In this document: positions 52,353-60,551 of the stretch, piece after piece
Layout of the letters: each line of letters starts with the position of its first letter
How positions within the stretch are numbered: position 1 is the first letter of the stretch
Assembly (NCBI RefSeq): GCF_000739015.1
Contig: NZ_JPUG01000075.1
Span: 46,292-110,291 of the forward strand
Direction of reading: 5' to 3'
Source of the DNA: Microvirga sp. BSC39
Lineage (GTDB): Bacteria > Pseudomonadota > Alphaproteobacteria > Rhizobiales > Beijerinckiaceae
Length of the DNA stretch: 64,000 nt
The notes under the pieces: model-generated
The model's input: only the letters and a program-made list of their open reading frames with translations
The model's database searches: none
What the model was told of the DNA's origin: nothing
Position numbers and translations under genes: made by a program

Positions 52353-53120
52353 ATGCCTGAGATCCAGCCGATGGTGATTGACGATGAGACGGCAAAAGCT
52401 CTCTCAGTTGCCATCGTCAGACTGTGCTTCCGAGATACCTGCCTGGAAGACTATCACTCTGGGGAGTTGAACTGGGCCGACGTGCTCCAAGACCCGCAAG
52501 CAGTCGTAGTTCATGGTGCAGGCACCACTCCCGTCAGCGAGGTGCGTCGCTTCACTGAGGCGGAGAGCCGCGCCTTCAGGCGTGAGGCTGCGGACGCGCT
52601 CTATACAATCCTGCTCAATTTAAGGGATTCGGATTACTTGGCAGCAGTGGTCAAGTATGGCCAACAGGGGCTCCAGCAATGGGACGCGCCAAAGGCTGAT
52701 CCGGAGCTTCAGGTCATCCCGTCTCATCGGGACGCTCACATCCCGAAAATCCTCCTTGGCGACTTCATATCGGCGAAGCTGGCCCTCGCTATCGTTAAGA
52801 TGACACTCGACTGTGAGGAGATGTCAGCGCTTGAAGCCGGCGTCGAGCCGGTGAGCACAGCAGACGACCCCTCGGATCTGAAGATTGTCTACCAGGGCCA
52901 GCACGTGCCCTGGCAAGAGGCTGGGAGGATTACGGAAGACGAGATGAGGCTTCTGATGAAGCGGTGGGTCGATCGTGTGTACACTGTCCTGCGGCAGCTA
53001 CACGATACCAAGTTTCTGGTCATCACTCTGCGACTTGGAGCAGAAGTGGAGCTCTGCGAGGAGCAGCCGCAGCTTATCCCCTATCTGGCAAGCACCCGGA
53101 TCTTGAGCTACCCGTTCTAG
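52353..53120 (+). CDS. Hypothetical protein with internal duplication
   Basis: 255 aa from ATG 52353 (AAGG upstream). Two related halves of about 110 residues: AKALSVAIVRLCF ... EAESRAFRREAADALYTILL aligned with AKLALAIVKMTLD ... TEDEMRLLMKRWVDRVYTVL. Each ends in a strand-like LRDSDYLAAVVKYG or LHDTKFLVITLRLG. No known fold recognised, so an ancient tandem duplication of a helical domain is likely. Stands alone. Confidence 0.6.
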   Translation: MPEIQPMVIDDETAKALSVAIVRLCFRDTCLEDYHSGELNWADVLQDPQAVVVHGAGTTPVSEVRRFTEAESRAFRREAADALYTILLNLRDSDYLAAVVKYGQQGLQQWDAPKADPELQVIPSHRDAHIPKILLGDFISAKLALAIVKMTLDCEEMSALEAGVEPVSTADDPSDLKIVYQGQHVPWQEAGRITEDEMRLLMKRWVDRVYTVLRQLHDTKFLVITLRLGAEVELCEEQPQLIPYLASTRILSYPF

Positions 53121-53151
53121 AACCGCAGGCTCGATCGCAGAAAGCGGCAAG

Positions 53152-53553
53152 GTGGATCTTCACGGGCTGACCCGAAAACGGGTCAGGGTTTCTACCCTTG
53201 AGGCTAGCAAGCTGACGTTGGAAGGGACAGCCAAAGCCATCGCAAATTCCTATGTTGAATGCGTTCTTACGCAAGGGCGCGAGATGCCTGGCTTGCTGGC
53301 CGCCTTAGCGGGCTCGCCGGAGATGGAAGCGGTGAAACGGGAGTACCAAGTGGCCTTCATTGAAAGGTGCCGCAGGGCGCTGGCCGCTTTCACCCCGGCA
53401 CGAGGCGTTGCGCTAGCCAGCTTCTGGGCCATGCTTGGAGCCGCCGACGCCCTGTCCCATGCCGCCGTGACCGGCGAGATCACAGCTCGACAGGCACAGG
53501 ACGAGTTCTTCGAGACGATCATGTCGATCATCAGCCGAAGCTCCGGGCATTGA
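53152..53553 (+). CDS. Hypothetical protein resembling a TetR C-terminal domain
   Basis: 133 aa, GTG start at 53152. Helical throughout (LEGTAKAIANSYVECVLTQG; RRALAAFTPARGVALASFWA; RQAQDEFFETIMSIISRSSG), similar in pattern to a TetR/AcrR ligand-binding domain but with no helix-turn-helix. Possibly the surviving half of a truncated regulator. The ribosome site is poor and the assignment rests on pattern only. Confidence 0.4.
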   Translation: MDLHGLTRKRVRVSTLEASKLTLEGTAKAIANSYVECVLTQGREMPGLLAALAGSPEMEAVKREYQVAFIERCRRALAAFTPARGVALASFWAMLGAADALSHAAVTGEITARQAQDEFFETIMSIISRSSGH

Positions 53554-53653
53554 GGTATGAGGCCGCTTCGGGCCAACCTGTGTAGTAGCGGACGTCGGTG
53601 CGAAGGTCGGCTCATCCCAGCAGTGCGGAAGTAAGGCTAAGGTCAGCCCAGTG

Positions 53654-54607
53654 CTACGTGGAGGATTTCTCTTCAACCTGTCCGAGGGAGCGCGCTGGGC
53701 CGGCTAATGCCGCGCAGGCCGAAGTCCAGGCCGCAGCATCATAACCTAGCACGGTTCTCAACCAAGCCAGGGTCATCCGCTTCGTTGCCTCAAGCCCGTC
53801 CGGCGCCTCCACCTCGGTCTCCTTGGCATCAAGTCCGGCGATGCCACCCAGGCCGTGGCCGACACCATGAAGGGTGAGCAGGGCTCGTGCCCCCGGCCCA
53901 TCGTGATAAGCATCGGCATGCCACTCAGGACCGCGCGACGTGAAGCGCGGATTGTCATCTGCTCCGCATACGACAAGGCTCGGCGTCACCAGGTAAGCAA
54001 AATCGAGATCGAAGAACGGAAAGCGTGCCGCATTCTCTTCCGTCAGATCCTTTCCGCCCCGGCCCGGCGCCGTAAGCAGGATGCCGGCCGAGATACGGGA
54101 GTCGCCAAATACCTCGCTATGGAGACGCGCGCCCAAGAGCAGGCTGACGGTGTGGCCACCCAAGGAATGCCCCACTGCAGCGATGCTTCCATGGTCCAGC
54201 CGACCCGCCACGGCCGGCGCTTGCTCTTCGACCTCGATCAGCCGATCGAGGATTGCCCTCACCTCCTCGACACGCTCGCGCCAGAAGAACGGCGCTCCTT
54301 CTGTTTCTGCCGGAAGTCCGCCGACGCGGGAACTCGCATGCGTCGGCTGAATGACGGCAAAACCGCGTTCCGCCCAGAACTGCGCCAATGGCGCGTACCC
54401 GTCCTTGGACGGAAGGTAATTTGAAGGTCCATAGCCATGCGATAGGATAACGATTGGCAGTTTGTGACCGCTCGCTGGGGCGGTCAAACGCAGTTCCAAA
54501 GGCTGCCGCCCAGCAAGATCGAGGCGGATCGGCGAGTAGGCGACAGTGAGAGCGGCGTCCGGGGTCGGGATATGGAGTGCGATATCGATCAGGTTATTAG
54601 TTGTCAT
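53654..54607 (-). CDS. Alpha/beta hydrolase, esterase or dienelactone-hydrolase-like
   Basis: 317 aa from ATG 54607 (GCAGGAG upstream). Oxyanion HGYG in PIVILSHGYGPSNYL, nucleophile GHSLGGHTVSLLLG (near residue 168), an acidic residue in LVVCGADDNPRF, and catalytic His in HGVGHGLGG near 264. It resembles platelet-activating-factor acetylhydrolase or chlorophyllase-like serine hydrolases. The AraC gene 91 bp away in the opposite direction likely controls it. Confidence 0.85.
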   Translation of the reverse strand: MTTNNLIDIALHIPTPDAALTVAYSPIRLDLAGRQPLELRLTAPASGHKLPIVILSHGYGPSNYLPSKDGYAPLAQFWAERGFAVIQPTHASSRVGGLPAETEGAPFFWRERVEEVRAILDRLIEVEEQAPAVAGRLDHGSIAAVGHSLGGHTVSLLLGARLHSEVFGDSRISAGILLTAPGRGGKDLTEENAARFPFFDLDFAYLVTPSLVVCGADDNPRFTSRGPEWHADAYHDGPGARALLTLHGVGHGLGGIAGLDAKETEVEAPDGLEATKRMTLAWLRTVLGYDAAAWTSACAALAGPARSLGQVEEKSST

Positions 54608-54698
54608 TGGTAGGCTCCTGCTAAGAGCACCAGGATGGACGAGATCGATCGGACGATCTATGTTCGAACATCCTTGTCTATTTAGCTAAAGTCCAAAA

Positions 54699-55592
54699 AT
54701 GTCGGATCCGCTTGCCGAAATCGTCTCGCTTCTCAAGCCCGTCCCTTCGATTGCTAAGTTGGTGACGGCGGGCGGTACTTGGCTCGTGGAGCGCCGGGAG
54801 CTCGGAAGCCCGTTCTATTGCGCGATCGTGGAGGGACACTGTCTGCTCACGATCAGCGACCAACCACCAATTACGCTCGCAGCCGGGGATTTCGTTCTGG
54901 TCCCGCAAATTCATGCCTTTACCATGAGCAGCCTTCAGCCACCGCCGCCAGGTACGCTGCCGCAACGGCTGGAGACCAGCCCCGGCGTCTTTCGCCTGGG
55001 CGATCCGGCGGCGGCGGCCGAGGTTACGGCCCTGGTGGGTCATTGTGCCTTCGCGGCGAATGACGAGCGGTTGCTGGGCTCGCTGTTGCCGGACATCGTT
55101 CATGTTCAGAATGAGAGTAGGCTCACGGATCTGGTGCGGATGATCCATGCTGAAACAGTCGGTCTGCTAGCGGCCCGAGACATGATCCTGACTCGGTTAC
55201 TGGAGGTTCTGTTCATTGACGCACTGCGCAGCGCGGGTAACCCGACGATATCTCCTGGATTACTGCGCGGTCTTGCCGACAGCCGACTGGCTCCTGCCCT
55301 GCGACGCATCCATGAGAACCCAGGCGGTGAAATCTCTGTCGAGGAGCTGGCTGAAGCGGCTGCGATGTCACGCTCGGCCTTTTTCGAACGCTTCCGGCGC
55401 GAAGTGGGCGTGCCACCCATGGAGTATGTGACGAGCTGGCGCATGGCACTCGCTAAAGATATGCTACTTCGCCAAAAGGCGCCGCTTATCGAGATTGCCG
55501 CGCGGATCGGCTATGCCTCCGCCAGCGCCTTCAACGTGGCATTCACCCGGTATGTGGGGGTGACGCCTGGCGCCTTTGCGCGGAATTACTGA
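54699..55592 (+). CDS. AraC-family transcriptional regulator
   Basis: 297 aa. An N-terminal cupin-like sensing domain (about 20-160: FYCAIVEGHCLLTISDQPPI, LAAGDFVLVPQIHAFTM) and two C-terminal HTH motifs (ISVEELAEAAAMSRSAFFER; IEIAARIGYASASAFNVAFT). AraC proteins bind a small ligand and activate nearby genes. The divergent hydrolase is the likely target. Confidence 0.9.
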   Translation: MSDPLAEIVSLLKPVPSIAKLVTAGGTWLVERRELGSPFYCAIVEGHCLLTISDQPPITLAAGDFVLVPQIHAFTMSSLQPPPPGTLPQRLETSPGVFRLGDPAAAAEVTALVGHCAFAANDERLLGSLLPDIVHVQNESRLTDLVRMIHAETVGLLAARDMILTRLLEVLFIDALRSAGNPTISPGLLRGLADSRLAPALRRIHENPGGEISVEELAEAAAMSRSAFFERFRREVGVPPMEYVTSWRMALAKDMLLRQKAPLIEIAARIGYASASAFNVAFTRYVGVTPGAFARNY

Positions 55593-55811
55593 CGGGCAGG
55601 GCGACTGGCCGTTATTGCCGCGTTCCTCCTGCCCCCAACCCGCATCGCGGCATTTTGGACAAGGTGCGCTCGAACGAAGAACGAGCACGCAAATGATAAG
55701 GCAACTTCATCAGGCTGTGCGCCGCGGAGTTCACGGATTTCTTGCGCGGCGGATGACTGCATCGGGTCAATCTTTCACGTTCCAGCCTTTGCAACGAACG
55801 TCGGCAATTGA
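55593..55811. other. Short stretch with a decayed gene
   Basis: Between the AraC gene and the MBL remnant. No convincing open frame; it may hold more of the decayed metallo-beta-lactamase-like gene. Confidence 0.35.
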
Positions 55812-56084
55812 GTGTCGAACCGGACCAAAAGTTTAAGTCTCCGGAGCGCGCTCACCCAGAGCGACATTGTGGGGCCCGCTCTTGCGTCGGAGGACATCTT
55901 CTACGACACGAGCCTCGGCCCGAGCATCGCACCAACGGTTCGCAGGCTGGCAGATCTAGCGCCGCGCACCTTGGCCCTGATGCACGGCTCCTCGTTCGAC
56001 GGTGATGCGGTCACCGCCCTGCACCACTTGGCCAGTGCCTATGACAAGCGCCTGCGGGCCGCGATGTCGGAGGTGTCGGCCTGA
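55812..56084 (+). pseudogene. C-terminal remnant of a metallo-beta-lactamase-fold hydrolase
   Basis: 90 codons with RLADLAPRTLALMHGSSFDG then DAVTALHHLASAYDKRL. These are the last strand and helix of an MBL-fold hydrolase, where the His in MHGSSF coordinates metal. The catalytic HxHxDH part is absent, so the protein cannot be active. Convergent with the MFS transporter gene. Confidence 0.6.
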
Positions 56085-56087
56085 ACG

Positions 56088-57320
56088 TCAGCCCCGGTGC
56101 GCGGTCAGCCACAGCAGGCCGACGAGACCGAGGTTCAGGCAAGCCATTCCGGCCAGAAGGCGGAGCGCCGCGTCCGTGCCGCCCCATTCGATCAGGATCG
56201 CTCCGATCGATGGCGACAGGGCCTGGGCAAGCAGGCTCGGCATCGCCAGCTTGCCCATGAGCGACGCGTAGCCGAAGGGGCCGAACAACGCGAGCGGCAG
56301 CGTCCCCTTGGCGATGGAACCGATCCCGTTGCCAGCCCCGTAGAGCGCCAGCGCCAGGGCGAGGATCGGGAAGCCCGCGACCAGAAGGATCACTCCGGCC
56401 GCAACCAGGGCAACGGAAGCCGCCATGGTCCAGATCGGGTGGTAGTGACGTCCGAACGCCATCTCCACGATCCGCGCCCCGACCTGCGACGGGCCAACCA
56501 GTGCGCCAAGGGCAACCGCCGCCGCGAGTTCCAGCCCACGGGCTTGCAGGAGGGTGAGCAGGTGGACCCCGATCATCGAGGCGGTCACCGCCCCAAGGGT
56601 CAGAACGGTGGCCAGCAGCAGGAATGCCCGGTTGCGTCTGGATCTGGACAGCGTTTGCGGGGCAGGGGCCTCGGTGACGCCCCCGGAGGGCTTGGCATCC
56701 GGCCTGACCGTGCCGATGCCGGGCAGGACGAAGGCGTGCAGCGGAAGCGAGATGAGGATCTGGATCGCGGCGTAAACCGCGCAGGCGCCCCTCCAGCCGA
56801 AGTACTCCACAAGCCAGGCGCTCAAGGGCCAGCAGACCGTGCTGGCAAAACCACCCCACAGGGTCAGGGTGGTGATCGCGCGTCGGGCGTCCTTCCCATA
56901 CAGGCGGCCCAGCGTGGCGAAGGCGGCATCGTAGAGGCCAGCACCCATGCCGACGCCCATCACCAGCCAGGCCATAAGGTAGACGGGGAGGCTGTGGGCC
57001 AGGGCCAGGGTGGCGAGGCCTGACCCGAGGAGGATCGAGCTGGCGGTGAGGACCGGACGGCCACCCCTTGCGTCGATGGTACGTCCGACCTTCGGAGCCA
57101 CCAGGCCGGCGGCGAGGAGGCCGAGCGACAGTCCCCCCACGACCCGGCCGAGCGACCATCCGGTGTCGGCGGCGATCGGATGGGCGAGCACGGCAGGCAG
57201 GTAGAAGGACGATCCCCAGGCAAGGATCTGGGTGATCCCGAGGGTGGTAATGACCAGCCCCGGGCTTGGCTTCGGCATGGCAGGGTCACCTGCCAGGGAT
57301 TCGGTTGCGGGGTTCGACAC
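56088..57320 (-). CDS. MFS transporter in an arsR-led operon
   Basis: 410 aa with 12 predicted membrane helices from residue 20 to about 400. It follows the flavoprotein gene by 9 bases (GTG start 57320; ATG 57278 is an alternative). Motif A is degenerate (GRTIDARGGRPVLTAS between helices 2 and 3). Such MFS genes are common in arsenic operons with ArsR and an FAD oxidoreductase, and may export an organoarsenical or a metabolite, but the substrate is unproven. Confidence 0.85.
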   Translation of the reverse strand: MSNPATESLAGDPAMPKPSPGLVITTLGITQILAWGSSFYLPAVLAHPIAADTGWSLGRVVGGLSLGLLAAGLVAPKVGRTIDARGGRPVLTASSILLGSGLATLALAHSLPVYLMAWLVMGVGMGAGLYDAAFATLGRLYGKDARRAITTLTLWGGFASTVCWPLSAWLVEYFGWRGACAVYAAIQILISLPLHAFVLPGIGTVRPDAKPSGGVTEAPAPQTLSRSRRNRAFLLLATVLTLGAVTASMIGVHLLTLLQARGLELAAAVALGALVGPSQVGARIVEMAFGRHYHPIWTMAASVALVAAGVILLVAGFPILALALALYGAGNGIGSIAKGTLPLALFGPFGYASLMGKLAMPSLLAQALSPSIGAILIEWGGTDAALRLLAGMACLNLGLVGLLWLTAHRG

Positions 57321-57329
57321 CTGCGGATC

Positions 57330-58772
57330 TCAGCAGCAGCCTGCGGGTTCCGCAACCTTCTCCGATGCCTTGCGGCCGGGTACATCCGCGGAGCCGCAGC
57401 CACAGCCGTCCTTGCCATCTGCCTTGGCAACTGCGTCCGTGACGCAGCACGCGTCGACGTCCACCGGAGCCGGACCGCCGCAGCCGGACGATGCCGCCGC
57501 TACACTCGGGGCAAGGTTGGTCGAGCACACACCCGTCTCCGGCAGCACGAGATGGATGTCGTCCGCTGCCGCAAGATCGTCGGCGATGGCCGCCACGACC
57601 GAACGCACCTGCTCGTAACCCGTCAGCATCAGGAAAGTCGGAGCGCGCCCGTAGCTCTTGATCCCCACGGTGTAGAAGCCCGGCTCAGGATGAGCGAGCT
57701 CGCGGTGGCCGTGTGGCGGGACCGATCCGCACGAGTGCAGGTTCGGGTCGATCAGGGGACCGAGTGCTTTCGAGCTTTCCAGCCACGGATCGAGGTCGAG
57801 GCGCAGTTCCCGCGTGAGGTTCAGGTCCGGGCGCTGTCCGGTCGTGACCACGATCCGGTCGACCGGACCGACCTCGCGGACGCCGTCCGCCGTTTCGCCC
57901 TCGAGGGCGACTTGGTCGCCGACGGTGCGGACACGGGTGACCGAAAAGCCGGCCACAAGGGTGACCCACCCGCTGTTGACGAGTACCTTGAGCTTGGACC
58001 CGAGTTCGCCCCTTGCTGGGAGCTGGTCGGCACGGCCGCCGCCGTAGACCCGCATCAGGTTGGCCCCGCGGGTCACCCACACGATCGACGTCCCGGGATT
58101 GCGCTCCGCCAGCTTGGCCAGATCGATGAGGACGTTGGCGGCCGAGTGCCCGGCACCGACCACAAGGATTGCCTTGCCTTCGTAGGCGGCACGGTCGCGC
58201 CCGAGCACGTCCGGGATGCCGTAGGCGATGCGGTCCGCGTTTTCCGCTTCGCCCTCGGCGAGGATGCCGCCCGCGCCCAAAGGATTCTGAGCCGTCCACG
58301 TCCCGGAAGCGTCGATCACCGCCCGGGCGAGGTCGCGCCGGATCGTGCCGTCGCCCTTCGAGACGGCGAGGATGAAGGGCTTGGTCTCGCGGCCCTTGCT
58401 GAGCACCTTGTCGGCGCCTTGGCGGGTGATCGCCGTTACTTTGGCATCCGTCTCGATCACCGCCGCCATCTCCGGCGTCTCGGCGAGCGGCTTGAGATAG
58501 GCCTCGTACAGGTCCGATCCCGTCGGCATCGCCTTCCCCGGGGGCTCCTGCCAGCCATGGGACTGAAGTAAGGCGCGAGCCGCCGCGTCGGTGTTGTACT
58601 CCCATGGCGAGAACAGATGCACATGGCCCCAATCGCGAACATTGGCGGCAACGGTGTCGCCGGCCTCGTAGACCTTCACGGGCAGCCCGCGCTGGATCAG
58701 ATGTGCCGCGGCGGCCAGTCCGACCGGACCTGCGCCGATGACGGCAACGGGGAGACTTTCGAGTGAGGTCAT
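57330..58772 (-). CDS. FAD/NAD(P)-dependent flavoprotein of an arsR operon
   Basis: 480 aa from ATG 58772 with AAGGAGTC upstream. FAD-binding VAVIGAGPVGLAAAAHL near residue 8 and NAD(P)-binding ILVVGAGHSAANVL near 210; TTGQRPDLN is a flavoprotein signature. The C-terminal 60 residues are Cys-rich (SGCGGPAPVDVDACC; DGCGCGSADVPGRK; GCC), a tail often seen in arsenic-operon flavoproteins that may bind thiophilic metal. It likely oxidises a substrate such as an organoarsenical or sulfur compound. Operon: arsR, DUF1127, this gene, MFS. Confidence 0.85.
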   Translation of the reverse strand: MTSLESLPVAVIGAGPVGLAAAAHLIQRGLPVKVYEAGDTVAANVRDWGHVHLFSPWEYNTDAAARALLQSHGWQEPPGKAMPTGSDLYEAYLKPLAETPEMAAVIETDAKVTAITRQGADKVLSKGRETKPFILAVSKGDGTIRRDLARAVIDASGTWTAQNPLGAGGILAEGEAENADRIAYGIPDVLGRDRAAYEGKAILVVGAGHSAANVLIDLAKLAERNPGTSIVWVTRGANLMRVYGGGRADQLPARGELGSKLKVLVNSGWVTLVAGFSVTRVRTVGDQVALEGETADGVREVGPVDRIVVTTGQRPDLNLTRELRLDLDPWLESSKALGPLIDPNLHSCGSVPPHGHRELAHPEPGFYTVGIKSYGRAPTFLMLTGYEQVRSVVAAIADDLAAADDIHLVLPETGVCSTNLAPSVAAASSGCGGPAPVDVDACCVTDAVAKADGKDGCGCGSADVPGRKASEKVAEPAGCC

Positions 58773-58790
58773 TGGAAGACTCCTTGTAGG

Positions 58791-59045
58791 TCAGCAGCAG
58801 GAGGCGGGTCGGGGAGCGAAGCCGTCACGCACGCGCTCGATGAAGACGCGTCCGTGGCAGCAGAGGACCTTCAGCACCCGCGAGGGATCGCGGTAGCGGG
58901 GCTGGGACAGGGCGGAGAGGAGGTCGGTCCGCTCAAGGCCGATGTCGCGCAGGAGATGGTCGTCCAACTCGCCGAGGGCGACGACCTGGCGGCGGTTCCG
59001 AGCTGCGCGGAGGAGGTGGAGGAGGGTCGGAAGGAAGCCTGGCAT
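58791..59045 (-). CDS. DUF1127 protein with Cys-rich end
   Basis: 84 aa from ATG 59045 with AAAAGGATAGACAG upstream. The DUF1127 core (RRQVVALGELDDHLLRDIGL) is followed by ERTDLLSALSQPRYRDPSR and KVLCCHGRVFIE with a final SCC. DUF1127 proteins bind RNA in regulatory networks; here the Cys-rich end suggests metal sensing or binding. Second gene of the arsR operon. Confidence 0.75.
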   Translation of the reverse strand: MPGFLPTLLHLLRAARNRRQVVALGELDDHLLRDIGLERTDLLSALSQPRYRDPSRVLKVLCCHGRVFIERVRDGFAPRPASCC

Positions 59046-59071
59046 CTGTCTATCCTTTTATATTTCCGGTA

Positions 59072-59083
59072 TCATAGAAATAA
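59072..59083. promoter_or_regulatory. Putative ArsR operator, copy 1
   Basis: TCATAGAAATAA on the plus strand. It exactly repeats at 59412-59423. It lies between the arsR stop and the DUF1127 start, inside the AT-rich leader. Confidence 0.5.
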
Positions 59084-59097
59084 CGGGCAAAAATATA

Positions 59098-59415
59098 TCA
59101 GGCGGCGTTCTCCGCCTGGGTTGAGCATCCGGCATCGGCGCAGCACTCGTCGGCCAGGAAGCCGATGAGGCCGTTCATCGCCGGGTAGCTGGCCCGGCAG
59201 ATCAGGGTCGTGGCCTGCCGCTCCTGCGTCACCAGTCCCGTCAGCAGGAGCCGCTGGAGGTGGTGCGAGAGCGTCGATCCCGGGATGCCGAGGCGTTCCT
59301 GGATCTGCCCGACGGACAAGCCCGCTTCCCCTGCACGGACGAGAGTGCGGTAGACCTGGAGACGGCTGACGTGCCCGAGCGCTTCGAGCTGCTTGGCTGC
59401 TTGTTCGATGTTCAT
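59098..59415 (-). CDS. arsR: ArsR-family metalloregulator
   Basis: 105 aa. A winged HTH: LEALGHVSRLQVYRTLVRAG, then GQIQERLGIPGSTLSHHLQR. The C-terminal ECCADAGC (near 95) holds a cysteine cluster that could bind arsenite, in place of the more common CVC site in helix 3. In the absence of metal it would repress the operon. Start ATG 59415; the 12-bp word TTATTTCTATGA overlaps this start and repeats before the DUF1127 gene. Confidence 0.88.
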   Translation of the reverse strand: MNIEQAAKQLEALGHVSRLQVYRTLVRAGEAGLSVGQIQERLGIPGSTLSHHLQRLLLTGLVTQERQATTLICRASYPAMNGLIGFLADECCADAGCSTQAENAA

Positions 59416-59423
59416 AGAAATAA
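59412..59423. promoter_or_regulatory. Putative ArsR operator, copy 2
   Basis: TCATAGAAATAA, overlapping the arsR start codon. Together with the copy at 59072 it suggests that ArsR acts both on its own start region and within the operon. Confidence 0.5.
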
Positions 59424-59697
59424 GGTGGACCGGTCGCCGGCTTTCGTCAAGCGCTATTTCCAGAATAATCGAATAATACGCACATGCCCTCGGTTTGGGG
59501 CTTCCCGCCCTTTGCGGTTGAGCGGTCCCGGGATGGACTCACCGACCAGCGCTAGGGACCCCGAATCCGGCTTGACGCTGTACCTACCTAAAGACTTGAG
59601 AGTGGGGTTGCTGGCACAGATCCTGGCCTCACGTCGGCCGGAACGCCTGAACGACAGTTGGATCGGTTTCAATCCGCGCCGCTCGGATCAGATCGAG

Positions 59698-60417
59698 GCA
59701 GTGTTGCGACACAGGTTGCGCGGGAGATTAGAGCTAAGATCCTGCAGGAAGCCGGACTGACAGCATCGGCGGGTATATCCTACTGCCGCTTCCTTGCAAA
59801 AATGACTTCTGACCAGCGCAGGCCTATCGGAATGTTCGTCATTACGCCCGAGATCGGACCGACATTCGTGGAGCAATTGCCAATCAAGAAGTTTCACGGG
59901 ATTGAACCGGCAACGGTCGCGAAGTTTAATTCGCTTGGCATCTTCACCAGCCTTGATTTGAAGGCGCAGTCGTTGGAATTCCTGCAGGAGCGGTTTGGCA
60001 AAGCGGGAAGCTATTACTACTGACTCTCCAGAGGCATCGATCGTCGTCCCGTGCAGCCGGACCGGATCCGGAAATCCGTTGGAGCCGAGACCACCTTCGA
60101 GAAGGACCTGGCGGCCCTGGAGGAAATGAAGACAGCACTTCAGCCGATCATCGACAAGGTCTGGCGCTACTGCGAGAACTCCGGCGTGCGTGGCCGTACG
60201 GTTACGCTGAAGGTGAAGTTCTCCAATTTCCAGCAGATCACCCGCAGCCGTACCCTGCCTAGGATGGTCGAGAACCGAGCGGCTCTGAACCAGACGATCA
60301 TAACCTGCTTGCCGGTCAGTCCCATTTGGGAAGACTGTGCGCCTCCTGGGCGCGTCTCTGTCGAGCTTGAATACGGACGAGGAGCCAGAGAGCCCTCAGC
60401 TTAAGCTTGAGCTTTGA
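59698..60417 (+). pseudogene. dinB: DinB-family DNA polymerase IV pseudogene
   Basis: Reads AREIRAKILQEAGLTASAGI, YCRFLAKMTSDQRRPIGMFV, PTFVEQLPIKKFHGIEPATV and FGKAGSYYY, then TGA (60021-60023), LSRGIDRRPVQPDRIRKSVG and KVWRYCENSGVRGRTVTLKV. Intact DinB has Trp at the TGA (YYYWISRGID). The first about 100 residues (with the palm Asp-Asp) are gone, and a further frameshift occurs near 60330, where SLNTDEEPESPQLKLEL is the normal end. Non-functional. Confidence 0.85.
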
Positions 60418-60470
60418 GGCTCTGTTCGGAACGATTTACCTTGGCCGAAAGCTGCTGACAATTCAGCGCA

Positions 60471-60485
60471 GTTCCCTTTTTGTTC
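60471..60485 (+). promoter_or_regulatory. LexA (SOS) box before recA
   Basis: GTTC-CCTTTTT-GTTC matches the alphaproteobacterial LexA direct repeat GTTC-N7-GTTC. It lies 67 bases before the recA start. Confidence 0.8.
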
Positions 60486-60551
60486 TGGCCTTTTCAGGTG
60501 GTTTGAGATAGCTTCCGCTCATTCCCAAAAAATCGGACGTGCGGAGCCTTT

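Noticed and set aside
56097..58571. Long plus-strand open frames opposite the MFS and flavoprotein genes
   Set aside because: Antisense to clear coding genes; composition is unnatural and no ribosome site or family sequence is visible.
36892..60417. Alternative genetic code with TGA read as Trp
   Set aside because: Many intact genes here end with TGA (recD2, the histidine kinase, the AraC gene) and use TGG for Trp, so TGA is a normal stop in this replicon.
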